Source of the DNA: Macrothele yani
Lineage: Eukaryota; Arthropoda; Arachnida; Araneae; Macrothelidae
Direction of reading: 5' to 3'
NCBI GenBank assembly: GCA_039090855.1
Contig: CM077016.1
Location: 52,285,436 to 52,349,435, forward strand
DNA: 64,000 nt
The translations under genes were made by a program, and so were the position numbers. Positions 20,318-30,488 of this stretch are shown here, piece by piece (positions within the stretch are counted from its first letter, which is position 1; each line of letters opens with the position of its first letter). The notes beneath the pieces are model-generated. The model was given only the letters and a program-made list of their open reading frames with translations, was not told the origin of the DNA and ran no database searches.

Positions 20318-21405
20318 ACAGGATACACCGAGGAACCATTCCATTATGACCACCCCTAGCCTAGAGAAATGAGCGCGCCTGGAGACCGAACGGTGGCGCA
20401 AGTGAAGTTCACAGAGCAGTAGATATACAACCCGAGGACCGGCTTTCGGTTAGAGCGTTCGGAGTCAGAATGCGAAAAAGCTGCCGATTTATCGGAGTTT
20501 GATAAAGGACAAATTGTGATGGCACGGCGTACTGGAACTACGATCTCGGAAACGGCGCGACTTGTGGGATTTTCACGAGTCACTGTAGTGAATGCGTATC
20601 AAAAGTGGTGCACAGATGGCCAAAAGACGTCCAGCCGTGTATCGTCCGCAGCTCATTGATATAAGAGGGCAGCGGAGACTATCGCGCATTGTTCACAGCG
20701 ATCGCAGGGCCACAGTGCGACAAATCACCCGCAGCTACAACAGTGGCGATCAGGGCAATGTGTCGCAGCACACAGCTCATCGCAGCCTTCTGCGCATGCG
20801 TAGTCGAAGACCCGGCGGGGTCCCCATGCTCACTGCACGTCATCGCCAACAACGCACGAAATGGGCCCAAGATCATCGAGATTGGACCGTGGATGATTGG
20901 AAGAAAGTGGCCTGGTCTGACTAATCAAGATTCCTGGTGCATCACGTAGACGGCCGAGCGCGGATACGCCGATTACCAAGGGAGGCTATGGCACCTGGGT
21001 GCACTGTTGGGCGGAAACAGGATGGCGGCGGCGGCGGTGTTATGCTGCTGGCGATGTTTTCTTGGGACACTTTAGGCCCCATTATCCCAATCCCTGACAA
21101 CTGTTAGTTATCTGAACATTGGTGTGGGCCAAGTTCACCCATTCATGGCAACTGTATTTCCTGCTGGTGATGGCCATTACCAACAGGATAATACGCCATG
21201 CAACACGGCCGGAATAGTTAAGGTGTGGTTCGAGGAACATATTGGCGACTTTCTGTTAATGTCTTGGCCTCCAAATGCACCTGACATGAACCCAATGGAA
21301 CATTTGTGGTTCGACTTGAAAAAGCGGGTTCGCGCTAAATCACCACCACCCCGAAATGTACGGGACCTGCTGTTTACATTATGGTACCAGATCGCAGGGG
21401 GATAA
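20318..21405 (+). pseudogene. Tc1-like transposase relic
   Basis: Plus strand. [20 protein letters not shown] (about 20493-20560) and [18 protein letters not shown] form the N-terminal HTH. A second frame gives RQRRLSRIVHSDRRATVRQI, DWTVDDWKKVAWSD (about 20880-20924), the first catalytic Asp. The last frame has HYQQDNTPCNTAG (second Asp; family His replaced by Asn) and WPPNAPDMNPMEHLW (Glu present). Frames change at least three times and a stop lies after WSD. The last 30 or so codons are missing; the sequence turns directly into an inverted mariner. Confidence 0.85.
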
Positions 21406-21409
21406 GTTG

Positions 21410-22342
21410 CGTGAATAGGCGGGATGTGGAAGCACATTAGTACGATTTCTGGTGAGAAACCCCATGACCAGTAGGGACCGATGTGCAGGCGCGTTGCCAT
21501 GGAAAAGGTACCATTGCAGACTTCGCCACATCTTCGGCCGTTTACGACGGATTGACTCCCGTAAGCGACGTAAAATGTCCAGATAACGTTCCTTGCCGAC
21601 TCTTGTGCCCTCAAGAATAGATTCGGAATGGACAATGCAGTGAGAATCAACAAACGCCTCCAGCATGACTTTCCCTTTGCTGCGATCCTGCCTGAATTTC
21701 TTTGATCGCGATGAAGACTGTGGTTTCCACGTTGAAGAAGAGCGCTTTGGCTGAATATCAAACAGGTAGCACCACGTTTCATCACCTATGGTGATGTTAT
21801 CCAAAAATGTAAGATCGCTATTGGCTTTGTCGATTGATTTGCCCGATACCCGCATCCGTTTGTTCGGAGGTCAAACAGCGAGGGACAATGAGCTAACACA
21901 CGCGGTGCATGTCAAGATCCTTCGTCAAAATGCGCTGGTACGTGGTCTCCGATAAGTTAGTTGCGTTAGAGATTTCCTCAGGGGTTCGGCGACGATCCTG
22001 ACGAACACACTGCGCCACCATCGTATTGTTTTCCACACTCAGTGCAGTCACAAGTCGACCACAGCGCTCATTATCTGCGACGGATTCTGGGCCCTCTTTG
22101 AAATGCCAATACCCCTCGTACATCTTCGATCTCGCCATCGTAGAATGACCGTATACCTTCAATCTCACCAACGTAGAGTGACCGTACACCTTCGAAGGCA
22201 TTTCTAAGGTCTCTGGAGCTGTTTTACCCAAACGCTGACAAAATGTAATGCTACAACGTTGCTCTTCAAAAGCCACGTTTCTCACATCGCAGAAGACTAA
22301 CCACAGCAGCAAACGTCTGCGCGCGCCCATTCCATGGGCCAA
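21410..22342 (-). pseudogene. Mariner (DD34D) transposase relic with internal duplication
   Basis: Minus strand. The N-terminal half (from about 22275) has EEQRCSITFCQRLGKTAPET, FKEGPESVADNERCGRLVTA, the HTH text and ISNATNLSETTYQRILTKDL. A break follows at about 21860-21890. The catalytic half has GDETWCYLFDIQPKRSSSTW, KVMLEAFVDSHCIVHSE, RRLRESIRRKRPKMW, LFHGNAPAHRSLL and PAYSRNLSPCD. The second catalytic Asp is Gly here (HGNAP for HDNAP), so the protein would be inactive. An 11-codon unit (KVYGHSTLVRL/KVYGHSTMARS) is duplicated in tandem near 22110-22190. Confidence 0.87.
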
Positions 22343-22779
22343 ACCATTCTGATTACGGAGGGGAAGGATGGCGGGATGTATCTCAGACGCCGTAACTTTA
22401 ACTTCATGCTTACGTTGTCACGGGTAGGCGCTGTCCCCGAACAATTGGATCCTACTCCGTATATAACAGAAAATCCTAATTTTTCATGCCGAAAAGTATC
22501 TGCACACGTAACACTGTTTTAGAGCATTTAAATATTCCGTTATGCGAATCGATACCGTGGTGTACCATCCTTCTCAAGTGTGGTAGGTCCACCATGCCCC
22601 CACACTTGTCAGTTTTTGTATTTCTTTTTAATCAGGTAAGTACATCAGTGTGGGGGGGGGGATTAGCCCACAGCTGACGGTTCCAGTTGGTCATTCAACC
22701 CTAAGGATTCTGGAACAAAACCCAGTGAGTTGGGGTCTTTTTGCCAATGTCACACAGAACTAGCTGGCACGTCTCCAAG

Positions 22780-23400
22780 ATTCACAGAGGAGCTATTTCC
22801 TGTTGTGTGTGCCATTGTTACTACGGAAAACTCCGAGGAGGCAAACCCATCTCTCAGACAAGGTTGTGTAATGTCACCATGGCTGTTTAATATATTTATG
22901 AATGCGTGATGCCAAAATAGATAATACTGGTTTATGTCTTGGTGATATCCGTAAGTGCAGATTGCTGTATACTGATGGCACTTTCCTGTTGCCAGAGAGC
23001 AAAAGTGAGTTGCAGAGTATGTTGTCACGGATGTACGAAGTTTGCATGGAATTCAAACTGAGTATAAATAAGGGAAAAACCAAAGTTACGGTTTTTTTGA
23101 GAGAGGAACCGGTAGTACTGAATGTAATGTAAGTATAAATGGCACAGTGATTGGACCAGGTGAATGAGTTTGTGTATTTAGGAAGCATGTTTGACAGAGT
23201 GAACAAATTGGATGGTGAAATTAGTAGGAGAGTGAATTCTTCATTGAAAGTCAGTGTCTTTGGGAGGTTTTCACAGGAATGATGGGTTCTCAAGAGAGTC
23301 CCGCATGGCTGTGTACGAGAGTAATTGTTCCTACTCTGATGTATGGCAGTGAAACTTGGGTACTGCAGAAGAAACAGTAGTTTGTGTGCTGGAGAAATGC
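22780..23400 (+). pseudogene. Non-LTR retrotransposon reverse transcriptase fragment
   Basis: Plus strand. SLRQGCVMSPWLFNIFMNA (about 22852-22908) matches RT motif 4 (GLRQGCVMSPWLFNIFMD). LLYTDGTFLLPESKSELQSM (about 22962-23021) is the catalytic F/YADD box degraded to YTDG. MYEVCMEFKLSINKGKTKV follows, then EFVYLGSMFDRVNKLDGEIS and RRVNSSLKV near 23167-23255. The frame changes between blocks. Clade not assigned. Confidence 0.8.
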
Positions 23401-23656
23401 GTTAACTTACGGGGGGGGCGGCAAGACACGTTCTGATTGTGTGAGAAATGAAAATGTGTTGCAGGTGTAATATGAAGAAACATATTGTTAGCAATATTTT
23501 CAAACGAAAGCAAATTTAATATTTTCGATACAGTTGGAAAGAAATGTGTGGCGAAAGCCAAACGTTGAAACAAAAACTTTATTACCAACTGTAAAACATG
23601 CCGCTTGTCAAGCAATGATTTAGGGATGCATGGCTTTTAATGGAGTTGAAAACAGC

Positions 23657-23842
23657 TTTTTTTTTATTCCTTGATTAGAGGTTTAACGACCACAGTGAGC
23701 AACTCAATGGGCTATAAGCAGTCGTCCGTCCCTAATTTAGGGCGACGGACTCCAGGGAAGGGAGAGGGCTAGTGCCGTAAGACAAACATAACATCCATGC
23801 CTCACAAGATTTTAACCCGGTCCCTCCTCGGACGAATGGGCC
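23657..23842 (-). mobile_element. tRNA-derived SINE (family A), 5'-truncated
   Basis: T-run then TTGATTAGAGGTTTAACGAC, GCAGTCGTCCGTCCCTAATT and CATCCATGCCTCAC. It breaks off after the B-box region (GATTTTAACCCGG), so the tRNA head is incomplete. Confidence 0.85.
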
Positions 23843-24049
23843 TTTATTGAAGGTAATAAGAATGCTAGACACTATATTGAAAAGCAATTTATCGGACAGT
23901 TCATCAAAATTGGAGATTCCAGACTCATTCTAATTTTCAACTGGACAACGATCCTACACATACAGCCAAAGTAACAAGGAAGTGGTTGCTTTATGAAGCG
24001 AAAACTACATCTGTGCACACCCCTACAATAGCTGGACCTCAACCCTATT

Positions 24050-24162
24050 ATGACGAAGTAAATTTCTCCATTTTTATGCCAGAGGAGGGATTCGAACCCC
24101 TAACTCTCGGCTCCGGTGCTCCTAGTGCTATCCACTATACTACACTGGCATGTGCTCTTACA
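24050..24162 (-). repeat. tRNA-like repeat related to the 18.4-kb pair
   Basis: Minus strand. TGCCAGTGTAGTATAGTGG (A-box side) and TTAGGGGTTCGAATCCCTCC (B box), with acceptor-like pairing TGCCAG/CTGGCA, then GGAGAAATTTACTTCGTCAT. The downstream motif matches that of the 18418 and 18840 copies, though the tRNA part derives from a different tRNA. The anticodon arm does not fold normally. Confidence 0.65.
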
Positions 24163-24176
24163 GCACCGCAGGAAGT

Positions 24177-24387
24177 TTTTTTTTTGGAGGTTTAACGACC
24201 ACCGTGAGCAACTCAATGGGTTATAAGCAGTCGCCCGTCCCTAATTTAGGGCCACTGGTTCCAGGGAAGGGAGAGAGCCAGTGCCGTAAGACAAACACAA
24301 CATCCATGCCTCACCGGGATTCGAACCCGGACCCCGTTCGGACGAATCATCAGAAGCCATCGCTTAGACCACTGCGCCACCGGGGCG
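24177..24387 (-). mobile_element. tRNA-derived SINE (family A), full length
   Basis: Complete copy from poly-T and GGAGGTTTAACGACCACC to GCGCCACCGGGGCG, with intact B box (GGGATTCGAACCC). Perfect 14-bp target duplication GCACCGCAGGAAGT at 24163-24176 and 24388-24401. It inserted just beside the tRNA-like repeat. Confidence 0.96.
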
Positions 24388-24401
24388 GCACCGCAGGAAG
24401 T

Positions 24402-25087
24402 ACGTGAGATAAAGCAGATAGCAGTAAGAGCACAAGTCCGCGTAGCTTCGTTGGAAGAGCGTCTTTCTTCGGAGAGAGGAATCATGATTGCACACATATA
24501 CATTACTTTGTATAAATAAAAGTGGAAAGCAAACACTTTTTTTGCCCACCGTAGATGTCCGTGGGATGGTTGGATTCCAGACGACGTCGCCCAGGAATGT
24601 TTACTCGTTACAAGCAAATACGCCACCGCGATCATTCCGATGCTACGGTCCGCACCCTCAGGCGACGACGACAAAATATAGCTACGCCGAGCCGTTTCCC
24701 TCTTTCATCTCCCTCACCTATCAAGTGACTGGTTGGCAATTGCGATCATTTACATAACTGTCGACACGCACCAACCAATTTGCATGGCGCTCAGGCAAAT
24801 ACTTCCTGGTGCAGCTTTTTAATGACGAGCAGTGCATCCTGCAGAAATAGAAGGTAACAAACACAGAACTCCCTTAATAACGGAATAAAGAGCAAAAGTT
24901 CAGTCTACATACATAATAGCCAAGCCGAGTGTGTGGCTTTTCTTTTTGACTGTTAAGGAATATCTGCTAAGAAACTTGCCAGTTTAGTGACCCCATTACA
25001 TGTTTGAAGAAAATGCTTAAAGAAAATTATTCGATGGAAAAGTCTGGAAAAGAAATGTGCAATGTATTTCAATCAGAATGAACGAAA
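24402..25087. other. No gene recognised
   Basis: Mixed-composition DNA without recognised ORFs, repeats or RNA genes. Confidence 0.55.
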
Positions 25088-25152
25088 TACACTATCTACC
25101 TACAAGTAGTTGGACACCTGTGGTAGCAAAGAAAAACGAAGTTTATTCACCT

Positions 25153-26429
25153 TCAATAGTTGGTGGAGCCTCCACGAGCGTAGATTACAGCTGCGACCCT
25201 CCGGGGCATACCGTCAACCAGGCGTTGTACGACGGCTAGCGGTATTTTCTTCCACTCGGCTTGGAGAAGACAGGTCAGTTCCTTCACCGATTTCGGACGG
25301 TGGGGGCACCCCTTAAGTCGACGCTCCAACTCGTCCCAGAGGTGCTCGATAGGGTCAAGGTCCGGGCTCTGCGCAGGCCAGTTAATTCGATTAACCCCAT
25401 TGTCACCATACCAAGCCATGGTGGACCTCGCAACATGACAGGTGGCATTGTCATCCTGAAAGTAACAGGGTCCACCCCGTAAAACTGCCACAACGCAGGA
25501 AGCGCATGGTCATCCAAAATGGTGCAGTAGGTCTCGGCGTTCAGTCTACCAGTAATTGCGATCAAGGGTCCCGTGCCATACCAGGAGAAACAACCCCATA
25601 GCATAATTCCACCGCCGCCGAACTTCACAGTTGGCAAAATACATTCCGGCAGGAGGCGTTCTCCAGGCAGACGCCAAACCCAGATCCTGCCATCCGAACG
25701 GTAGAGGGTGAAACTTGATTCGTCGCTCCAGAGAACCTGCTTCCACTGTTCAACGGTCCGCTGTCGACGTTCTTGGCACCACGTTAGCCGAGCAGCGCTA
25801 TTGGACTTGGTGATCAAAGGCTTGTGGGCGGCAGCACGTCCATGATAACCGAGCAGATGGGATTCCTTACGGATGGTATTCATCAAAAGAACGCTCCCGG
25901 ATGCCTGTTGAAACTCCTCGCGGAGGTGGCCCATCGATTTGGTGCGGTTCTTCCGAATTTCTCTGGCCAGCACCCGTCGGTCTCTAACTCCCAGTTTTGT
26001 TGGTCTGCCGCGTCGGGGCACATTCCGAAAGTCACCTCTCATCTTCCACTTGCCAATCACGTAGTCCACTGTCTGTTTTGGGTACTTTTTTTTTTTTTTT
26101 TTTTTTTTTTTGATTGGAGGTTTAACGACCACCGTGAGCAACTCAATGGGCTATAAGCAGTCGCCCGTCCCTAATTTAGGGTCACTGGTTCCAGGGAAGG
26201 GAGAGAGCCAGTGTCGTAAGACAAACACAACATCCATGCCTGACCGGAATTCGAACCCGGACCCCTTACGGACGAATGATCATAGGCGAGCGCCTTAGAC
26301 CACTGCGCCACCGGGGCGGCATTTTGGGTACTTCAACTCGCTGGATATGTCACGTGTGGATCGGCCATTTCTGTGATACCTGACGATTACACCTTTCTCG
26401 AAATCAGAGAGCTCAGAACTGCGTGGCAT
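25153..26429 (-). pseudogene. Tc1-like transposase, broken by SINE and one frameshift
   Basis: About 345 codons in the ancestral form, the normal Tc1 length. The HTH region lies before and after the SINE, then come the GRPTKLG linker, the DDE catalytic core and the C-terminal ARGGSTNY. All three catalytic residues are present. The SINE sits between ELKYPK and [10 protein letters not shown], within the DNA-binding domain. Apart from the SINE and the T-run deletion I see no other disabling change, but I did not check every codon. Confidence 0.9.
26088..26321 (-). mobile_element. tRNA-derived SINE (family A) inside a Tc1 transposase
   Basis: Full copy with a long T-run and intact head. Target duplication TTTTGGGTACTT at 26076-26087 and 26322-26333. 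Confidence 0.96.
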
Positions 26430-26554
26430 CTTGCATGCGACTGGTTGCGTTGTTGTTTCCCACACGATATTTAACGGGGGCGGCCGTGATTTGTATCAGA
26501 ACCGATATCGTCGATTGCAGGGGTGTCCAATTACTTGTTGGTAGATAGTGTAGA

Positions 26555-27455
26555 TGCTTACGAATGGTATCAAATTCTAAAATATTAGGTTACATGCAAG
26601 ATTGTATCTCCTCATAATACACCCATTGGCTGAAAATTGTATAAAACAGAAAACATTCAACATAACTGACTTCCCATTGAGAACTGCAGCTCTTGCTCAG
26701 TGCCTGCTGTTTTTAAGAACTGGGTAACGTCTTCAGGAATCTTATTTCCTCATTAGCGAAATACTAGTGTAAGCTACAGATACCTTGTATAGTCACCGTA
26801 TGCAAAGTTTACCGTATGTGATCAGTTGAGTTATCCAAAGACGTACTGAGGGAACTGGTGAAACGAAAATTCGAGTGAATTGGTCAAAAACTAATCTCCC
26901 ATCATTCGTTTCGTCAATGAACTGTTTTCGGACGTCCTATGCTAAAATTGTACCCAAGCTAAATCACATAAACTTTTCAGTGCATGTTTTCATGCAAAAA
27001 ATCAGACTGCCTTTCATTGTTCAAACTTAGCGAGCTGGTTTTGGACTGAATTTGGCTAGGGATAAAGTGTATTCCCCTAAAACAATATGTGTCGAAATAT
27101 TCCTTCGGCTGAACACAAACCAAAGGCTGTCTTCATCCAAGGGAAGACATAAACCGAAGTGCTTTTAAATGGTTGTTCTTCAGCTATGATTGTAATCGTC
27201 AGCAGTACTAAACTAATGATTATCCTCATAGTTGAAGAATATCAGAAGAATTGTTTTCTCTGAGACACAAATGTACCAAACCATTACAACTTGACTTGCT
27301 GTCATTAAGTTGTAGTTGTCATCCCGACTGGCTGAGGTTTGTGTTTGAACTTGGTAGTCTCCGATACTTAATATAACAAGAAGTCATGCTGGTGCTCACA
27401 ATGCAAGAACAACAGTCCAGAGAATAAATTATTAAAAATCTAACGTGTTCTTTTA
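26555..27455. other. No gene recognised
   Basis: AT-rich DNA; no ORF, repeat or RNA gene supported. Confidence 0.55.
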
Positions 27456-27457
27456 TT

Positions 27458-27621
27458 ATTATTGGAGGTTGAACGACCAATGTGAGCAACTCAGTGGGCT
27501 ATAAGCAGTCGCCCGTCCCTCTAGTACCGTAAGACATAACGCAACATCCATGCCTCACCGGGATTCGAGCCCGGACCAATCTCGGACGAATGGTCATAAG
27601 CCAGCGCGTCATCGCGGCCGC
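27458..27621 (-). mobile_element. tRNA-derived SINE (family A), internally deleted
   Basis: GGAGGTTGAACGACC to GCGGCCGCA. About 45 bp of the body are missing between GCCCGTCCCT and AGTACCGTAAGAC. B box altered to GGGATTCGAGCCC. Confidence 0.85.
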
Positions 27622-27647
27622 ACTCTACCTTATTCATGAGAGAACTT

Positions 27648-27873
27648 TTTTTTTTTTTTTTTTTGATTGTAGGTTTAACGACCACCGTGAGCAACTCAAT
27701 GGGCTATAAGCAGTCGCCCGTCCCTAATTTAGGGTCACCGGTTCTAGGGAAGGGAGAGAACCAGTGCCGTAAGACAAACACAACATCCATGCCTCACCGG
27801 GATTCGAACCCGGACCCCGTTCGGACGAATAATCAGAGGCCATCGCTTAGACCACTGCGCCACCGGGGCGGCA
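27648..27873 (-). mobile_element. tRNA-derived SINE (family A), full length
   Basis: Poly-T, GGTTTAACGACC to GCGCCACCGGGGCGG, intact B box. Target duplication AGAGAACTT at 27639-27647 and 27874-27882. Confidence 0.95.
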
Positions 27874-27884
27874 AGAGAACTTAG

Positions 27885-28630
27885 CAGTTAGGTATATTCA
27901 CTCATCTGTAATCTGGCAGCAAACGGCACAAAAACTTTAGCAAGCAAAAGATCTTTGAGAAAAGCTTATTCTGTTAAGGATAACGATATTACTCAGATGA
28001 AATTAAAGAAATGTAGGTAAGGTGGCAATATGTAATCAACTCAAACGGAGAATACATTGCCTTTAACACAAATTGTACTGGTTTTTATTAGAATTCAAAA
28101 ATCTAATATTTCATTTAATTTTCGTTATGCGGTTACATTTTACCATATTACATCTCAATATTAATTTTATAACATAATATATATATACTTATGCACAGGG
28201 TAAACACAAAACAGGAAATTGAGTAAAAGGCTATATATAGCCTGAGTGAATCCCAATTGCCCTAAAAAGTGCGTATTCAAGCCTAAACCGTCCTGCACAT
28301 AAAAAATTAACGCATATATGGTCTAATTAATAATTTTCTACTATTAAATTTTATATTTTAGTTTGTTAGCAAATTTGTTCAGTTGCTTTCGAAAATAATT
28401 ATTGATGTGTTAGTTGACAAGGTAGATTATTCCATAACACCAATCCCTGGTAATCAATAAAATTTTTGTTGAGTTAAAGTGTTTGGCATTGGTAACAAAA
28501 ATGTTTTTTTTTTCTAGTTCGATAGTCATGACCCACAGTGTTTAGCTGAATTAAATGTTTTTATATATTCTCCTTTATTCTTTTACACATAAATCCTAAT
28601 ATCTATAATGCCATAACTTCTCAATATCTA
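27885..28630. other. No gene recognised
   Basis: Strongly AT-rich (TATATATA near 28180, AATAATT runs). It may be the 3' UTR of the LINE fragment that follows on the minus strand, but no protein resemblance is visible. Confidence 0.5.
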
Positions 28631-28932
28631 AAAATCCATAGATAATCCGTACCCCATATTCAAATCCCCCTAAAATTATGTAAAATGTTGATCATCCTAT
28701 TTTTTAATGATTGTAATTTATATAAATTAGTCTCAGTAGTTTGACCCCGTACTAATAAACAATAAGTCAAACACGGATAAATCAGACTGTAATACAGCAT
28801 TTTAAATGTTTTAATTGTTAAATTCTTTGAAATTCTCGTAATTAAAAAGGTAATTATGCAATGATTGTTACACATACATAAGAATTTGCCCAACTGCAAT
28901 TCCGCCACGTAGTCTAAAAAGTTAGTGTTCAT
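28630..28932 (-). pseudogene. LINE reverse transcriptase C-terminal fragment
   Basis: Minus strand. ISKNLTIKTFKMLYYSLIYP, CLTYCLLVRGQTTETNLYKL and QSLKNRMINILH match the post-RT region of jockey/CR1-type LINEs (family: LYYSLIYPYLxYxxxxWG.T....L..LQ.LQNRxIRxI). Open for about 90 codons, truncated on both sides. Confidence 0.75.
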
Positions 28933-29158
28933 TAATATATAAGAACTAAAGCGTTATTTCACTCTCGCCTTACCTTTACAAGCATCGATTTCAAACGTTC
29001 TACTATATGACAATTATTTCCAAACTTTTTCCACTTTGCGAAGAGAATAAAAAACAACAACAGTGAAATTAATCTGGAGGATATCTAATAAAACATTAAC
29101 GTTTTCCATTTATGAAGCAGTATTTATCTGTCAGGCACCAAAATATTTTTAAGGCACA

Positions 29159-29335
29159 TTTTTTTTGTAGGGAGGGGGTTGTTTCTGGATTTAAAAACCA
29201 CCAGGAGCAACACATGGGGCAATCTCTCGTCCCTTATTTAGGGCCACTGATTCCAGGGAAGGGACAGAGCCAGCTCCATCGGAAAAACATCACCCATGCA
29301 TCAACCGGAACTTGATCCAACACCATGCATCAACC
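29159..29335 (-). mobile_element. tRNA-derived SINE (family A), degenerate
   Basis: T-run, ACCACCAGGAGCAAC, CGTCCCTTATTTAGGGCCAC and CCAGGGAAGGGACAGAGCCA are recognisable; the tRNA head is lost. A short CCATGCATCAACCGGAACTT segment is duplicated at its end (near 29293 and 29323). Confidence 0.75.
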
Positions 29336-29388
29336 GGAACTTAAACCTAAACGAACGGCATACAATACAGCACCTCAAACAACTCTGT

Positions 29389-29550
29389 CACTGAATAAAT
29401 AAATCCATCGCTCTTTCCGTGTTAAGCAACGCACAGCAACCGAAAAATTGTTATTCGGCAGCCGTCGGGGAAACAAATCCCGAATCTCTCGATATCTAGC
29501 CGAGCGCGGTAGCCTTACACCACAGCGTCTAACAATTCACGGCGCTATGC
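29389..29550 (-). repeat. tRNA-like repeat family B, direct copy
   Basis: Shares with 29718-29878 the text AAATAAATCCATCGCTCTTT, CAACGCACAGCAACCG, AATCTCTCGATATCTAGCCG and TTCACGGCGCTATGCG. On the minus strand it has a B-box-like GGGATTTGTTTCCCC and an A-box-like start. Confidence 0.7.
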
Positions 29551-29691
29551 GTGTTTTTCTCTTTCAGTCAGCATCTGTCATCATAAATCCGTAAGATGGG
29601 CTCAGCTACTGAGACGTCTCCATCTGGTGGGCATTAACGGCACTGGCTATGTATAATTATAGCAATAATCCAAAGTGCGAGATCCAAGGTG

Positions 29692-29955
29692 AAAATCATC
29701 TAAATACGTGGAGTCAGTTGAATAAATAAATCCATCGCTCTTTCCACGTTAAGCAACGCACAGCAACCGACAAATTGTTATTCGGCCGCCGTTGGGGAAA
29801 CGAATCCCGAATCTCTCGATATCTAGCCGAGCGCGGTAGCCTTATACCACAGCAACCAACAATTCACGGCGCTATGCGATGATTGCTGTGCGTTGCTTAA
29901 CGTGGATAGAGCGATGGATTTATTATTCAACGACGCCACGTATTTAGATGATTTT
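29692..29955. repeat. Hairpin: 70-bp inverted arms around a family-B tRNA-like core
   Basis: Arm 29692-29765 and arm 29884-29955 are reverse complements (AAAATCATCTAAATACGTGG; GTTAAGCAACGCACAGCA). The 118-bp loop carries the tRNA-like part (minus strand CTGTGGTATAAGGCTACCGC, GGGATTCGTTTCCCC). A similar arrangement, with related core text, is at 48911-49210. Confidence 0.8.
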
Positions 29956-30080
29956 CAACTGTCACTAAGACGGCACAGTGACGGTTTATCTGACTCTGCG
30001 GTGATATCATGTTTAAGAAAGAAAATCGCAATTTTATTTTGGTCGCATATTGTTCATGAAATTAATGCTCGCCTTTTTTT

Positions 30081-30307
30081 TTTTTTTTTTTTTTTTTTTT
30101 GATTGGAGGTTTAACGACCACCGTGAGCAACTCAATGGGCTGTAAAGCAGTCGCCCGTCCCTAATTTAGGGTCACTGGTTCCAGGGAAGGGAGAGAGCCA
30201 GTGCCGTAAGACAAACAACATCCATGCCTCACCGGGATTCGAACCCGGACCCCGTTCGGACGAATGATCAGAGGCCATCGCTTAGACCACTGCGCCACCG
30301 GGGCGGC
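30081..30307 (-). mobile_element. tRNA-derived SINE (family A) in the Pitx intron
   Basis: Full-length copy with long T-run and intact B box. Target duplication CTCGCCTTTTTTT at 30068-30080 and 30308-30320. It ends 181 bp before the Pitx splice acceptor and is antisense to the gene. Confidence 0.95.
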
Positions 30308-30469
30308 CTCGCCTTTTTTTCACAAAACACATTTGAAAAAATCTTCGCAAAAATCTGTCAATTAAAAATGTTTGTGAAAAAGTGATTTTACAATCTTTTC
30401 CATCGAAGCATACAATAGTTTTCTTTCTTCTGTTATATTTTAAATGTATTAATTTCTAAAGCCCTTGTT

Positions 30470-30488
30470 TTGCCTTTTTTTTTTACAG
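30470..30488 (+). promoter_or_regulatory. Splice acceptor of the last Pitx exon
   Basis: A pyrimidine-rich run (GCCTTTTTTTTTTACAG) ends in CAG directly before GTT TGG TTC AAG. The position, between homeodomain residues 46 and 47, is the usual intron site of paired-class homeobox genes. Confidence 0.85.

Larger units (their letters stand above)
25090..26550 (-). mobile_element. Tc1-like element with TIRs, split by a SINE
   Basis: Ends CACTATCTACCTACAAGTAG (left) and, inward from the right, CACTATCTACCAACAAGTAA; TA on both sides (25088-25089, 26551-26552). The minus-strand transposase starts MPRSSELSDFEKGVIVRYHR at 26429 and ends GGSTNY at 25153. It has [12 protein letters not shown] (first Asp), [27 protein letters not shown] (second Asp) and [15 protein letters not shown] (catalytic Glu). 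Two lesions are visible: a family-A SINE after codon 36, and a one-base deletion in a T run near 25460 just before the second Asp block. Otherwise the reading frame is well kept, so the copy is fairly young. It is a member of the DD34E group. Confidence 0.93.

Noticed and set aside
1..30488. Upstream Pitx exons (homeodomain residues 1-46)
   Set aside because: I looked for text like RTHFTSQQLQELE in long frames and saw none. A short exon could still be missed by eye, so absence is not proved.
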